A stretch of 31,703 bases of DNA from Opitutia bacterium UBA953 (GCA_002293125.1 DBCR01000005.1:281-31983), one strand, 5' to 3'. Positions 14,104 through 22,344 are shown, counted from the first letter of the stretch. Notes: generated by a model from the letters alone, not told the origin. Numbers and translations are program-made.

Positions 14104-14947
14104 GTCGTCCAGTAAGTTCAGGGGTAGGGTGCCGGAGATTTCGCTGGTCGGGAATGTCAGCCCCTTTTCGGCGAAAGGGAAGTTTCTTCACCAGCCAAAG
14201 CCATGCGGCGTGCAGATGAATCAGCGTGATGACCTTCAGAATCAGCAGGGGCGACTTCACGGTCAGCCAGAGCAGGCGGAGGTCCGTCAACGGCACCTGC
14301 TTGCCAGTCCAGGCGCTGGTCAGCGATTTGTGCCCATCCTCATAATGGTCGACGGTGATGGCCAGGCGGCCGTCTGGCACGCGCAGGGTGAATTCGAATT
14401 CGGTATCGAGCTTCGAGAAGGGCGAGACGTAAAAGCGCTTGGGGGTGCGCAGTTGCAGATACGCGTCGCCGTCATGGTCCTGCTTCAAGCAAGCCTTGCC
14501 GAGGAACCAGGCTTTGCGCTCGCCGAAGGTGTTGTGAACCTCGGCGATGCCACACGCGAGTACACCATCCACGGTCGCCATCATGAAGACGGCGGGGTTG
14601 TAGGATTTGCCGAACGCTCGGGGCATCGCAACGAGTGTGATTTCGGCATGGGCAGGAAGTGGCTCGCCTTGGGCCGCGACGAAGGCCCGGAAGCGCCCGT
14701 CGAGCGTATCGCCCGCTTGGCCGAAATCCTGCGCGACACCTTCTGGCTGGAAGATTTCGGCGGCGGGGAGGAAATCCCGATCACGGAAACAGTACGGCGA
14801 AAGGCTTCGCCCCAACATGAAGCCTCCGCCCCGCACCGTCGCCAGGCTTGCGGCATCAATGGCTAGGGCAAAGGCGGCATGCGTGAAGTCATGACGCTTC
14901 GGCCGGAGCCGGGCGTGCATCACTTCCGCGTCGTACAGTCGGGGCAT
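14096..14947 (-). CDS. DUF1365 family protein
   Basis: A 283-residue member of DUF1365, a family regularly found with Cfa-like methyltransferases and FAD-dependent oxidoreductases. The start at 14947 (MPRLYDAEVMHARLRPKRHD) matches the conserved family beginning; upstream codons give an atypical extension. Other landmarks are RDRDFLPAAEI, PRAFGKSYNPAVF and KRFYVSPFSKLD. A possible C-terminal hydrophobic segment is LRLLWLTVKSPLLILKVITL. The biochemical role is not established; a function in modified fatty acid synthesis is inferred from association. The stop overlaps the Cfa-like start (8 nt). 84 bp separate it from the divergent BAM-LemA gene. Confidence 0.88.
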   Translation of the reverse strand: MPRLYDAEVMHARLRPKRHDFTHAAFALAIDAASLATVRGGGFMLGRSLSPYCFRDRDFLPAAEIFQPEGVAQDFGQAGDTLDGRFRAFVAAQGEPLPAHAEITLVAMPRAFGKSYNPAVFMMATVDGVLACGIAEVHNTFGERKAWFLGKACLKQDHDGDAYLQLRTPKRFYVSPFSKLDTEFEFTLRVPDGRLAITVDHYEDGHKSLTSAWTGKQVPLTDLRLLWLTVKSPLLILKVITLIHLHAAWLWLVKKLPFRRKGADIPDQRNLRHPTPELTGRHD

Positions 14948-15031
14948 CTGTCCGCAGGGTGAAAGGTTCGGGGTCAGGCGCAAGCGTCCCCTCGCCGAAA
15001 CCTTGCTAAACCGCCCGCCCCGGGCATAACG

Positions 15032-16321
15032 ATGCCCGTGTCCCAAGATGCCTCTGGAGCTGGTCTCATCGCCCTCCTCGCCTCAGGCGGGAGCTTGCTC
15101 CTTGCCTTGAACGCCGGTCGCAAGCGTCGCCTGCTCGACGACACGCCGGTCTCGAAAGCCCTGGGGGTGTTCGTCGGCGAGGTCGAGGTGGAGGGCGTCT
15201 GCGTCCGCCGTGATCCGTTCATCAGTTACCTGGCCGAGAAGCCGTGCGTGCTCTACAGTTGGTCGGTGGACGAGCATTGGCGTCGCGCCCGGCAGGAAAC
15301 CTATACGGACGACAAGGGCCGTACCCGCACGCGGACGGTAATCGACACAGGAAGCGACACGGTCGCCTCCGGCGGCGAGACGGGCGGCTTCTACATCCAG
15401 GACGATACCGGTTATGTCTGGGTCAACCCTGAAGGCGCCGATCTGGATACGCTGACGATGTTTGACCAACACGTTGATCGTGACGACCCGCTTTACTACG
15501 ACAAAGGCCCCGACGATGCCGTCGAAGGCTCGACGGGCGAACGCAGCTTCACCGAGTACGGTCTGGTCATCGGCACGCCCCTGTTTGTCCGCGGCCGCGC
15601 CAGCGAGCGCCCTGATATCGTCGCCGCCCAGATCAAGCACGAGGATAAGGCGGACATGTTCATCATCACGCCGCGTAAGGCGGAGGATATCAGCGAAGGG
15701 AAAGCCACCGCCTTCGTCCTTTGGCATGTCGTCGGCGCCGCCTGCGCCGCTGGCTTCGGTGCTGCCCTTATGGCCGGGGCCCGTCCCGAAATCGCGCCGA
15801 TCGGGCTGTTGATCGGCCTCGGCCTCTACCTCTTCGCGGCCAGCGCTGGCTGGGTCTGGATGGTCTTCAACAGCATCACCGCCCTGCGCAATCGCGTCCG
15901 GCAGGCGTCATCGTTGATCGATATCCAGCTGAAGCGTCGGGCCGACCTGATTCCGCCGCTGGTCGCCTGTGTGCAGGGCTTCCGCGCGCATGAGGCATCG
16001 GTGCAGACGCTGGTCGCGGCGCTCCGTGCGCAGGCGGCCGGAGCCCGGCCTTCCGCAGTCGGACCGATGCTGGTCGCGGTGGCTGAACAGTATCCCGAGC
16101 TCAAGGGGCAGCAGGTCTTCGCTGAACTCAGCAAGAACCTTGTCGAGACCGAGGATCGCATCGCGCTCGCCCGGGCCTATCACAATAATATCGCAACGTT
16201 CTATAACACCCGCCTTGAGCGCGTGCCGGACCGTTATGTGGCTGATATCGTGACGATGAATCCGGAGCCTCTTTTCCAGGCCGAAGGCTTTGAGCGCCAA
16301 GCCCAGATGATCGCCTTCTGA
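15032..16321 (+). CDS. BAM/GIDE-domain and LemA-domain fusion membrane protein
   Basis: A 429-residue membrane protein combining two domains. Residues 8-27 are an N-terminal hydrophobic segment. About 40-215 resemble the GIDE/BAM (beside-a-membrane) domain also found in eukaryotic MULAN/MAPL: GEVEVEGVCVRRDPFISYLA, CVLYSWSVDEHW, GGFYIQDDTGYVWVNPEGA and YGLVIGTPLFVRG. Two membrane segments follow (about 228-250 and 255-277). About 285-429 is a LemA-like helical domain (NRVRQASSLIDIQLKRRADL, VETEDRIALARAYHN, FYNTRLERVPD). The molecular function is unknown; LemA proteins are envelope-associated. No RING domain is present. The stop abuts the stop of the converging flavoprotein gene with no gap. 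Confidence 0.85.
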   Translation: MPVSQDASGAGLIALLASGGSLLLALNAGRKRRLLDDTPVSKALGVFVGEVEVEGVCVRRDPFISYLAEKPCVLYSWSVDEHWRRARQETYTDDKGRTRTRTVIDTGSDTVASGGETGGFYIQDDTGYVWVNPEGADLDTLTMFDQHVDRDDPLYYDKGPDDAVEGSTGERSFTEYGLVIGTPLFVRGRASERPDIVAAQIKHEDKADMFIITPRKAEDISEGKATAFVLWHVVGAACAAGFGAALMAGARPEIAPIGLLIGLGLYLFAASAGWVWMVFNSITALRNRVRQASSLIDIQLKRRADLIPPLVACVQGFRAHEASVQTLVAALRAQAAGARPSAVGPMLVAVAEQYPELKGQQVFAELSKNLVETEDRIALARAYHNNIATFYNTRLERVPDRYVADIVTMNPEPLFQAEGFERQAQMIAF

Positions 16322-17599
16322 TCAGGCCGCCCAGGCGTCGCGGCCGAGGAGCTGCGAGCAGAGTCGGTGGGCCGACCAGAAGCCATCTTCGTGGAAGCCA
16401 TACCGTTGCCACGCGCCGACGAAGTGGGTGCGGGCGCCAGTCCGGGCGTTGAGTGCAGGAATCTCTCCCTGCGCCGCCACGGCCTCGAGCGAGAAGAGCG
16501 GGTGTTCGGTCGGGATGGTACGGATGATCTTCGCCGGATCGACTTGCTCAGGGTGGTTGATGGTCACCACGAAGTCTCCCTTGTCCGTGAGTCCCTGCAG
16601 GGAATTCATCCAGTAGTGCGTGGAGGTCGCGAGCCCGCCGTCCTTGGCCCAGGTGCGGTAGTTCCAGGAGGAGCGAGCCTTCGCGGAGCGTGGTAGCGGC
16701 GCCATGTCGGTGTGCACGATGGCGACATTCTGGTTGTAGGTGAAGCAGCCGAGCAGACGGTGCTCCTCGGCGTCGGCGTCGGTCAGCAGCTTAAGCGTGG
16801 TATCCGCGTGCGAGGCCATGATCACGCGATCAAAGCGTTCTTCGCCCTTAGGGGTCGTCACGATGACCTGTTCGCCGTCGCGCCGGACGGCGGTGACGCC
16901 TTGGCCGAAACGGAAATCGGCCGGGTAAGCCTTTAGCACCGCCTCGACGTAGGTGCGTGAGCCGCCTTCGAGCGTCAGCCACTGGTGCTGCGTGTCGAGT
17001 CCGAGGAAGCCGTGGTTATGGAAGAAGCGCATCAGCGCCGCAGCCGGGAAGCCCAGCATCTTATCCGCCGGCGTCGACCAGACCGCGGCCGACATGGGGA
17101 TCAGGTAGAGGTCGAGGAAGTCCTGGCCGAACCCCTTGCGGGCGCACCAGTCGCGCAGGGAAGTCGTCTCGGCCTCGGAGGATTGCCACTCGGTCTTGGC
17201 GAGCTTGTTGAATTTGTTGATCTGGAGCAGCAGCTTCCAGAAACGCAGGCTGAAGAGGTTGCGCCGTTGGGCGAAGAGGTGATTCAGCGAGCTGCCACAC
17301 CATTCGAGTCCGGTCGGGTCATGGCGGACCGCAAAGGACATCGAGGTCTGCTTGGGCTTCACGCCGAGTTCCTTGAACAAGCGGCAGAGGTGCGGATAGG
17401 TCACCTCGTTGAACACCATGAACCCAGTGTCCATCGGCAGGGCGCGCCCAGTGCCCGGTTCGGTGACGTCGATCGTGTGGGCGTGGCCGCCAGGCCGGGT
17501 GTCGTGGTCGAAGACGGTGACGTCGTGATGGGCGTGCAGGAAGCGGAGGCAGCCGAGGCCGCTCACGCCGGAGCCAACGATGGCGATCCGCTCACGCAC
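16322..17599 (-). CDS. FAD-dependent amine-oxidase-like oxidoreductase
   Basis: A 425-residue flavoprotein starting at GTG 17599 (MRERIAIVGSGVSGLGCLRF). The dinucleotide-binding motif GSGVSG is at 9-14, followed by the ribose-binding VFDHDTRPGGHAHT. Later come MDTGFMVFNEVTYPHL, MLGFPAAALMRFFHNHGF, LTLEGGSRTYVEA and the C-terminal FVGAWQRYGFHEDG that lines FAD. This subgroup is typically linked to DUF1365 and Cfa-like genes, and related enzymes act on modified fatty acids. The start overlaps the desaturase stop by 8 nt, so the two are translationally coupled. The BAM-LemA gene now lies between it and DUF1365/Cfa. Confidence 0.88.
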   Translation of the reverse strand: MRERIAIVGSGVSGLGCLRFLHAHHDVTVFDHDTRPGGHAHTIDVTEPGTGRALPMDTGFMVFNEVTYPHLCRLFKELGVKPKQTSMSFAVRHDPTGLEWCGSSLNHLFAQRRNLFSLRFWKLLLQINKFNKLAKTEWQSSEAETTSLRDWCARKGFGQDFLDLYLIPMSAAVWSTPADKMLGFPAAALMRFFHNHGFLGLDTQHQWLTLEGGSRTYVEAVLKAYPADFRFGQGVTAVRRDGEQVIVTTPKGEERFDRVIMASHADTTLKLLTDADAEEHRLLGCFTYNQNVAIVHTDMAPLPRSAKARSSWNYRTWAKDGGLATSTHYWMNSLQGLTDKGDFVVTINHPEQVDPAKIIRTIPTEHPLFSLEAVAAQGEIPALNARTGARTHFVGAWQRYGFHEDGFWSAHRLCSQLLGRDAWAA

Positions 17600-18572
17600 G
17601 CGAAGAGGAGGCCTCCGCCTTCGTGCGTTCCGCCTCCTCGTAGATCGAAGCCGGCACGCCCTTGAGGCCCCAGATTAATCCCATCCATGACATCACTTTA
17701 AGGCCGTAATACGTCGGGTCGAACTCCCACCAATAGAAGCCCTGCTTCGTCGTGGCCTGATAGCGGTGGTGGTTATTATGCCAGCCTTCGCCGAGGGTGA
17801 TGAGTGTCAGGATGAGCGAATTGCGGGATTCGTCGCCCGTGGTCTTGAAGCGCTTGGTGCCGAAGACGTGGGCAAGGGAGTTGATGCAGCCCGTACCATG
17901 GAAGAGCACGACGGTTGAGATGATACCCCAGACGAGGAGTTGCGGGCCATTCGTATCGTAGCCAGCGGCGCCGAGCCAGGCACCCGCGCCGTAGATCAGG
18001 CCTCCGGCAAGGAGCGGAATCAGAATGTCGAAGCGGTTGAGGAAGACGAGCTCGGGGTATTTCGCGAGGTCGGTGATCTTCGAGTAGTCGGTCGGGAAAT
18101 TGCGCTTCGCGGTGATCCAACCCACGTGTGACCACCAGAAGCCGTCGACGACCGGGGAGTGCTTGTCGTCTTCTTCGTCGGAGTGCTTGTGGTGGTGGCG
18201 GTGCGTGCAGGCCCACCAGAGCGCGCCGCGTTGGACGGCCAGGGCGGCCCAGACGGCCATCACGAACTGGAAGGCGCGCGAGGTGGAGTAGGTCTTGTGC
18301 GAGAAGTACCGGTGCAGGAAGCCGGTGATCGCGAACATCCGGAAGAAGTACAGGCCGACGGCGGTCCAGACGGCGATCGGGCTAGCGCCGACCCAGATGA
18401 CAGCGAAACAGGCCAGATGGAGGATGATGAAGGGAATGGAACGCAGCCAATCGACCTTCTTGGGGGTACTTTGCAGGGCTTCGACGCCTTCCGGGATGTG
18501 GTCCGCATCAAACCAGCGGATCAGGGCACGGAAGAATCCGTCCTCGGGGCGCTGGGCAGGGGGGGTGGGCAT
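17592..18572 (-). CDS. Fatty acyl desaturase (delta-9 acyl-CoA/acyl-lipid type)
   Basis: A 326-residue membrane di-iron desaturase that introduces a cis double bond in acyl chains. The start at 18572 (MPTPPAQRPEDGFF) is preferred; a longer frame upstream runs into the ECF sigma promoter region. The three His boxes are intact: HRYFSH (87-92), HRHHHKH (124-130) and HNNHH (265-269). Hydrophobic segments lie near 46-65, 68-88, 185-203 and 212-228. It is the first gene of a minus-strand pair with the flavoprotein. The product, a monounsaturated acyl chain, would be the natural substrate for the Cfa-like methyltransferase encoded 3.5 kb away. Confidence 0.92.
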   Translation of the reverse strand: MPTPPAQRPEDGFFRALIRWFDADHIPEGVEALQSTPKKVDWLRSIPFIILHLACFAVIWVGASPIAVWTAVGLYFFRMFAITGFLHRYFSHKTYSTSRAFQFVMAVWAALAVQRGALWWACTHRHHHKHSDEEDDKHSPVVDGFWWSHVGWITAKRNFPTDYSKITDLAKYPELVFLNRFDILIPLLAGGLIYGAGAWLGAAGYDTNGPQLLVWGIISTVVLFHGTGCINSLAHVFGTKRFKTTGDESRNSLILTLITLGEGWHNNHHRYQATTKQGFYWWEFDPTYYGLKVMSWMGLIWGLKGVPASIYEEAERTKAEASSSRA

Positions 18573-18699
18573 CTGGTTCGCAGTTAGATGGGGTGGGGGC
18601 GTTTCGCAACTGCTTTGACGATTTTGGTCCCCCGCCCAGAATGTACCCCTGCTGGCAGACGAAAACCGCCCGCTGCTTCGCTCCTCAGATAACCTGAAC

Positions 18700-19203
18700 A
18701 TGTCCGACGCACATTCTGGCCAAGACTGGAGGGCCTGGTTCGCCGAAAACGGCGCCCGGCTCCGGCTGATCGCGCGTCAGTGGACCCGGTGCGAGGCCGA
18801 TGCGGACGATGTCCTCCAGGACGCATTTGTTCGCTTTTGGAAACATCAACGTCACCTGCCGGGCAATCCGAACGCCCTCGTGGTGACTTCCATCCGCCGA
18901 TCCGCCCTCGATCTTCTGCGTCGCGGCGACCGCCGCACGGCCCGCGAGAAAGTGGTCGGGGATGATGTGGAGACGGTGACTTGGTTTGAGCCGGAGGCTG
19001 ACCCGCGCCTAGCCGCGCTCGCTGACTCGCTGAAGCTGCTGCCCGCCGAGCAGCGCGAGGTAGTGGCCTTGAAGGTCTGGGGCGACCTGACTTTCGACGA
19101 GATCGGCGAACAGCTTTCGATTTCCCCTAACACCGCGGCTTCGCGGTGGCGCTACGCCATGGAGGCGCTGCGCAAACACATCACCGCCCGCACCCATGAC
19201 TGA
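18700..19203 (+). CDS. ECF-family RNA polymerase sigma factor
   Basis: A 167-residue group IV sigma factor. Region 2 is visible at about 18-55 (RLRLIARQWTRCEADADDVL, then QDAFVRFWKHQ). Region 4 spans about 110-160 (LKLLPAEQREVVALKVWGDL, then TFDEIGEQLSISPNTAASRW). Region 3 is absent, as in all ECF sigmas. The stop overlaps the ATG of the next gene (ATGACTGA, 8 nt). It diverges from the desaturase gene across 127 nt, so its own target promoter, and perhaps that of the lipid genes, may lie there. I could not identify an autoregulatory promoter with confidence. Confidence 0.92.
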   Translation: MSDAHSGQDWRAWFAENGARLRLIARQWTRCEADADDVLQDAFVRFWKHQRHLPGNPNALVVTSIRRSALDLLRRGDRRTAREKVVGDDVETVTWFEPEADPRLAALADSLKLLPAEQREVVALKVWGDLTFDEIGEQLSISPNTAASRWRYAMEALRKHITARTHD

Positions 19204-19615
19204 TCCTGACCACGATATTGCTGAGGCTCTCGCCTCGCTCCGCCCGCGACCACCCGGCCCCGGCGTGACCGAACGCCTCGCCCGCGAGCTCGACGCTTCG
19301 GCGTCCCGCCGCGGCGTGATCATCGCGTGGTCCGCCGGCCTCTCCGCGCTCGCGGCTGCCCTGGTGGCCGCCTTCGTCTTTCTTGGCGTTGTCGCCGAGT
19401 CCGAAGCCCCGCAGTATCAGCTCGTTCGCGCCGATCGTTCGCGCCCGGAGGTTCAGCTGTTCCGCCCGGTGCAGATGGACGACGGCTCATACGCCCGCCC
19501 GGTCCGCGTTCGCTGGGAGGACACCACCCGCTGGGAAGACGCGCGGAACCAGACGTACCTGATCGATTATCGTCCCAACGATCAGCTGGGATTCCTGTGG
19601 CTGGAGACGAATTGA
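19196..19615 (+). CDS. Single-pass membrane protein, probable anti-sigma factor
   Basis: A 139-residue protein with a cytoplasmic N-terminus of about 40 residues (ALASLRPRPPGPGVTERLAR), one membrane segment (about 41-66, GVIIAWSAGLSALAAALVAA) and a periplasmic C-terminus of about 70 residues. Size, topology and the 8-nt overlap with the ECF gene fit an anti-sigma factor. It has no cysteine, so it is not a zinc-binding (ZAS, ChrR/RseA-type zinc) anti-sigma. No family was recognised with certainty; the role is inferred from position and topology. Confidence 0.7.
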   Translation: MTDPDHDIAEALASLRPRPPGPGVTERLARELDASASRRGVIIAWSAGLSALAAALVAAFVFLGVVAESEAPQYQLVRADRSRPEVQLFRPVQMDDGSYARPVRVRWEDTTRWEDARNQTYLIDYRPNDQLGFLWLETN

Positions 19616-19658
19616 ACAAATCCCGCATTCACCTACGCTTATATCCAAAAGGACCATC

Positions 19659-20621
19659 ATGAATACGTTCCGACAGATTCCCCTCCACATGCTCCTGCTT
19701 GCCGGCCTCCTCGGGACGGCGGATGCCAAGGATAAGGAGCCGGCCAGTTCCGCCGCCAGGCCCGCCGCCGCCGGTGTGGCCTACGCCGGCCTCAATGTCG
19801 GCCCGCGCGATGAAGCGGTCGCCTCCGTGCCCGCCGGTGTCGGCATCGTCGTCGGCTTCATCGACCCGAAAGGTCCTTCCGTCGGTAAGATCGAGGAAGG
19901 CGATATCCTCACGCGCCTCGATGACCAGGTGCTTTTCAACGCCGACCAATTCCGTGCGCTCGTGCGCACGCGTCAGCCCGGCGAAAAGGTGAAGTTCACG
20001 CTCCTGCGGGGCCCTGAGCCCATGGTCGTCGAGCTCACGCTGGCCGCCCGGACCGACCATGAGCCGCGCGCCGAAGCCAAGGATGGAGCCCGTGCCGCGG
20101 CCCGCGGCCTTCCGCCGGGCGTGACCATCGTCGGCCCCGGCGGCGTGATTCCACCGGAGCTCCTCAAGCAGCTCCAAGACCTGCAGTCCGGCGTCTTGCC
20201 CGCGCCGCGCTCCCGTTCATCGATCCCATCTGTCGATGAACTGCGTGCCCAGTCCGGAGGGGGCATCACCAATACGGATACCTTCTCCTTCAACTTCGGC
20301 CCCATGACGATGTTCGGCTTCAAGGGCGGAGCAAAGAGCTACTCGTCGTCCATGGCTTCCGATGCCGAGGGTTCGGTCACGATCGAGCAGGAAGACGGCA
20401 AGAAGCGCGCGGTGATCAAGGATAAGGACGGCAAGACGACCTTCGAGGGCGACATCACGGAGAAGGGTTCCGTGGACAAGCTGCCTGCGGAGATTCGTCG
20501 TCGCCTCCAGCTCGTCGAAGGCCGCGGCTTCAGCCTGCCCGGAAATCCGGGCGCCAAGCCGGCCGGTAAGCCGCCGGCCGAAGAGCCGAAGAAGAAGTTC
20601 GACCCTAAGCAGGGCGCATGA
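19659..20621 (+). CDS. Exported PDZ-domain protein
   Basis: A 320-residue secreted protein. The signal peptide is 1-23 (LLLAGLLGTADA). The PDZ domain is at about 42-130: VGIVVGFIDPKGPSVGKIEE and GDILTRLDDQVLFNADQF, with EKVKFTLLRGPEPMVVELTL. A flexible region follows (residues 145-215), then a segment with repeated acidic/basic turns (EQEDGKKRAVIKDKDGKTTF), and a Pro/Lys-rich tail. No protease catalytic triad is present. GGACC precedes the ATG at a suitable distance. It follows the sigma/anti-sigma pair after 43 nt, which suggests it senses or buffers envelope stress for that system. Confidence 0.82.
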   Translation: MNTFRQIPLHMLLLAGLLGTADAKDKEPASSAARPAAAGVAYAGLNVGPRDEAVASVPAGVGIVVGFIDPKGPSVGKIEEGDILTRLDDQVLFNADQFRALVRTRQPGEKVKFTLLRGPEPMVVELTLAARTDHEPRAEAKDGARAAARGLPPGVTIVGPGGVIPPELLKQLQDLQSGVLPAPRSRSSIPSVDELRAQSGGGITNTDTFSFNFGPMTMFGFKGGAKSYSSSMASDAEGSVTIEQEDGKKRAVIKDKDGKTTFEGDITEKGSVDKLPAEIRRRLQLVEGRGFSLPGNPGAKPAGKPPAEEPKKKFDPKQGA

Positions 20622-20638
20622 CCTTCTGACTGTCTCGG

Positions 20639-20762
20639 GCAGGGCGGTGATTGCCATCACCGCCGTTTGAGTCCGTGGACGGCAAGTCATCGGCCCTTAG
20701 CCAGGGGGCATCGGCACCGCATGCGCGCCCGCGAACGGACGTGATGGCAATCACGTCCCTAC
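20639..20762. repeat. Inverted REP doublet, stem type IV (wide spacer)
   Basis: Bounded by GCAG (a GTAG variant, 20639-20642) and CTAC (20759-20762). The left hairpin GGCGGTGAT-TGCC-ATCACCGCC and right hairpin GGACGTGAT-GGCA-ATCACGTCC are both perfect 9-bp stems. The 72-nt spacer holds GTCC-GT-GGAC (20671-20680). The preceding ACTGTCTCGG matches the join sequence of the other clusters. It lies between the converging PDZ and YHYH genes. Confidence 0.85.
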
Positions 20763-20774
20763 CTTGGCGGCCGA

Positions 20775-21761
20775 TTATTTCGGCGCGCCTTCGGGCGGCG
20801 GACCCTTCTTGCCCTTCTTGCCACCCTTGGCGCCGGGGCCGCCCTGGCCGCCGAGGTTGGCGTGCGGATCCATCCGTTGCTTGCTGAACGAGGGGTCGGG
20901 CGTGCCCTTGAACTTACGCGGAATGAACGGATATTCCTCGGTCATCACGTAGTAGTAGGTGCCTTTCGGGAATTCCGGAGTGACGCCGCTGCGGCCGCCA
21001 AACTCGTCGAGGTCGCCGTGCCCTGCCACATATTCGAAGTCTAAGCCGAAGGAGCCGTCAGGCTTGCCCGTCGGGGTGGTCTTGCCGTCGCCACCGCGGT
21101 CGTCGGTCTTGAGGCGGTAGCTGCTCTTCATTTTCTTCAGTTCGCTCTTGGGGTCCTCGGATTTGGCGAAGGCATAGATCGCGTAGACCGGGAAGCCGTC
21201 CGCCGCCCAGCCGACTTGGGTCATCTTCTTGTCGCCGCCGGAGAGGCGCTCGAAGAGGAGGGTGGGGATACCGTGATAATGGTATGCGCCGTTAGGTTGG
21301 ACGTGGCCGTGGTTCTGGTCGAGGCCGAGGCCGACCTTGATCTTGGGCGTGGTGCCCATCTCGGTGTTGCTCATCAGCGCCTCGTAATGCCATGGGCTGC
21401 TCCGGTCGCCGTCGTTATAGACTTCGGCGGTGCCTGGGTCGAAGACGACGCCGTTCAGGGCGACACCCCAGGCCGACATCATCCGGCCGCTGGCGCCTTC
21501 GCGAAGCGCAGGGCGGACTGGCACCTCGAGCCGATACTTCTGTTCAGAGATAGCGTTGGGGTTACCGCGGTTCGGGAAGGTCGCGACCATATGGTCCGGG
21601 ATACCGTTGGACTCGATGACACGCTTGTCACCCTTCACGGTAATCGTGACCCTGTTCTGGCCGGGCGGCTTGGCATCGGCTTCCTTGAGGGGAGGGCCCT
21701 TGGGGGTGTCCGCCGCGGCTAGGCTGACGGCGGTCAAGAGGATGAGGAGGGATGGGTTCAT
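20775..21761 (-). CDS. Exported YHYH-domain protein
   Basis: A 328-residue secreted protein with signal peptide MNPSLLILLTAVSLAAA from ATG 21761; an in-frame ATG at 21779 would add six residues. It carries the hallmark YHYHGIPT with the surrounding GLGLDQNHGHVQPNGAYHYH, RLSGGDKKMTQVGWAADGFP and DEFGGRSGVTPEFPKGTYYY, as in YHYH proteins. The His-rich core suggests metal binding, but no activity is established for the family. The C-terminus is a Gly/Lys/Pro-rich low-complexity tail (GGQGGPGAKGGKKGKKG). The gene converges on the PDZ gene across a REP doublet. Confidence 0.85.
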   Translation of the reverse strand: MNPSLLILLTAVSLAAADTPKGPPLKEADAKPPGQNRVTITVKGDKRVIESNGIPDHMVATFPNRGNPNAISEQKYRLEVPVRPALREGASGRMMSAWGVALNGVVFDPGTAEVYNDGDRSSPWHYEALMSNTEMGTTPKIKVGLGLDQNHGHVQPNGAYHYHGIPTLLFERLSGGDKKMTQVGWAADGFPVYAIYAFAKSEDPKSELKKMKSSYRLKTDDRGGDGKTTPTGKPDGSFGLDFEYVAGHGDLDEFGGRSGVTPEFPKGTYYYVMTEEYPFIPRKFKGTPDPSFSKQRMDPHANLGGQGGPGAKGGKKGKKGPPPEGAPK

Positions 21762-21855
21762 CGGAGTGGGGAATAGCATACCATGAATCGGCTTAAGTGA
21801 AGATTAAGGGCGGCCGGAGGTTGGCTTTTCCCGCAAAATGGTTCTTCTTGGCCCC

Positions 21856-22344
21856 ATGGCCTCCACCACCGAAATCCTCTCCCGTTCCGTCGCGGGCTTG
21901 AACGCCCTCGCTACGGTCCTTCTCCTGATTGGTTTCGTGAAGATCAAGGCCGGGGATAAGATCGGCCACGGCAAGGCGATGAGCGCCGCGGTCCTGACCT
22001 CCGCTATCTTCCTGGCCGTATACGTGGCTTCGAAGGTCCATCTGTGGGTGGCCTTGGGTCGTACCAATATTACTTATGCCCCCGACCCGACCTCGGCTTG
22101 GGCCGGCCTCAAATCCCTCTACCTGCTGATCCTGATCCCGCACGTCATCCTCGCGATTGTGGTCACCCCCTTCATCGTCCGCGCCGTCTGGCTGGCCAAG
22201 CAGGGGCGTTTCGAGGAACACAAGAAACTCACCCGCTGGGTCTTCCCGGTCTGGCTCTACGTCTCCATCACGGGCGTCATCGTCTGGGCCTTCATGGAAT
22301 TCAGCGGCTCCCTCGCCCTGGCGGCTCAGCAGGCGACGAAGTAG
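21856..22344 (+). CDS. DUF420 membrane protein
   Basis: About 162 residues from ATG 21856 (MASTTEILSRSVAGLN); an in-frame ATG at 21838 adds six residues. Four to five membrane segments are visible: ALATVLLLIGFVKI, AVLTSAIFLAVYVAS, LYLLILIPHVILAIVVTPFI and VFPVWLYVSITGVIVWAFM. The conserved IGHGKAM, KVHLW, LIPHVILA and HKKLTRWVFPVWLY segments with spaced His residues are the DUF420 (YozB-like) pattern. Members have been linked to haem-copper oxidase maturation in Firmicutes; no oxidase gene is seen here, so the role stays open. It is divergent from the YHYH gene. Confidence 0.82.
   Translation: MASTTEILSRSVAGLNALATVLLLIGFVKIKAGDKIGHGKAMSAAVLTSAIFLAVYVASKVHLWVALGRTNITYAPDPTSAWAGLKSLYLLILIPHVILAIVVTPFIVRAVWLAKQGRFEEHKKLTRWVFPVWLYVSITGVIVWAFMEFSGSLALAAQQATK

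Noticed and set aside
12691..14115. 474-codon plus-strand frame opposite the Cfa-like gene
   Set aside because: It has no family features, runs through REP hairpins, and the minus strand encodes an unmistakable SAM methyltransferase.
18615..18645. Sigma-70-like promoter (TTGACG, 17-nt spacer, AGAATG) before the ECF sigma gene
   Set aside because: The -10 match is poor, and consensus hexamers arise easily; not enough to list as a feature.
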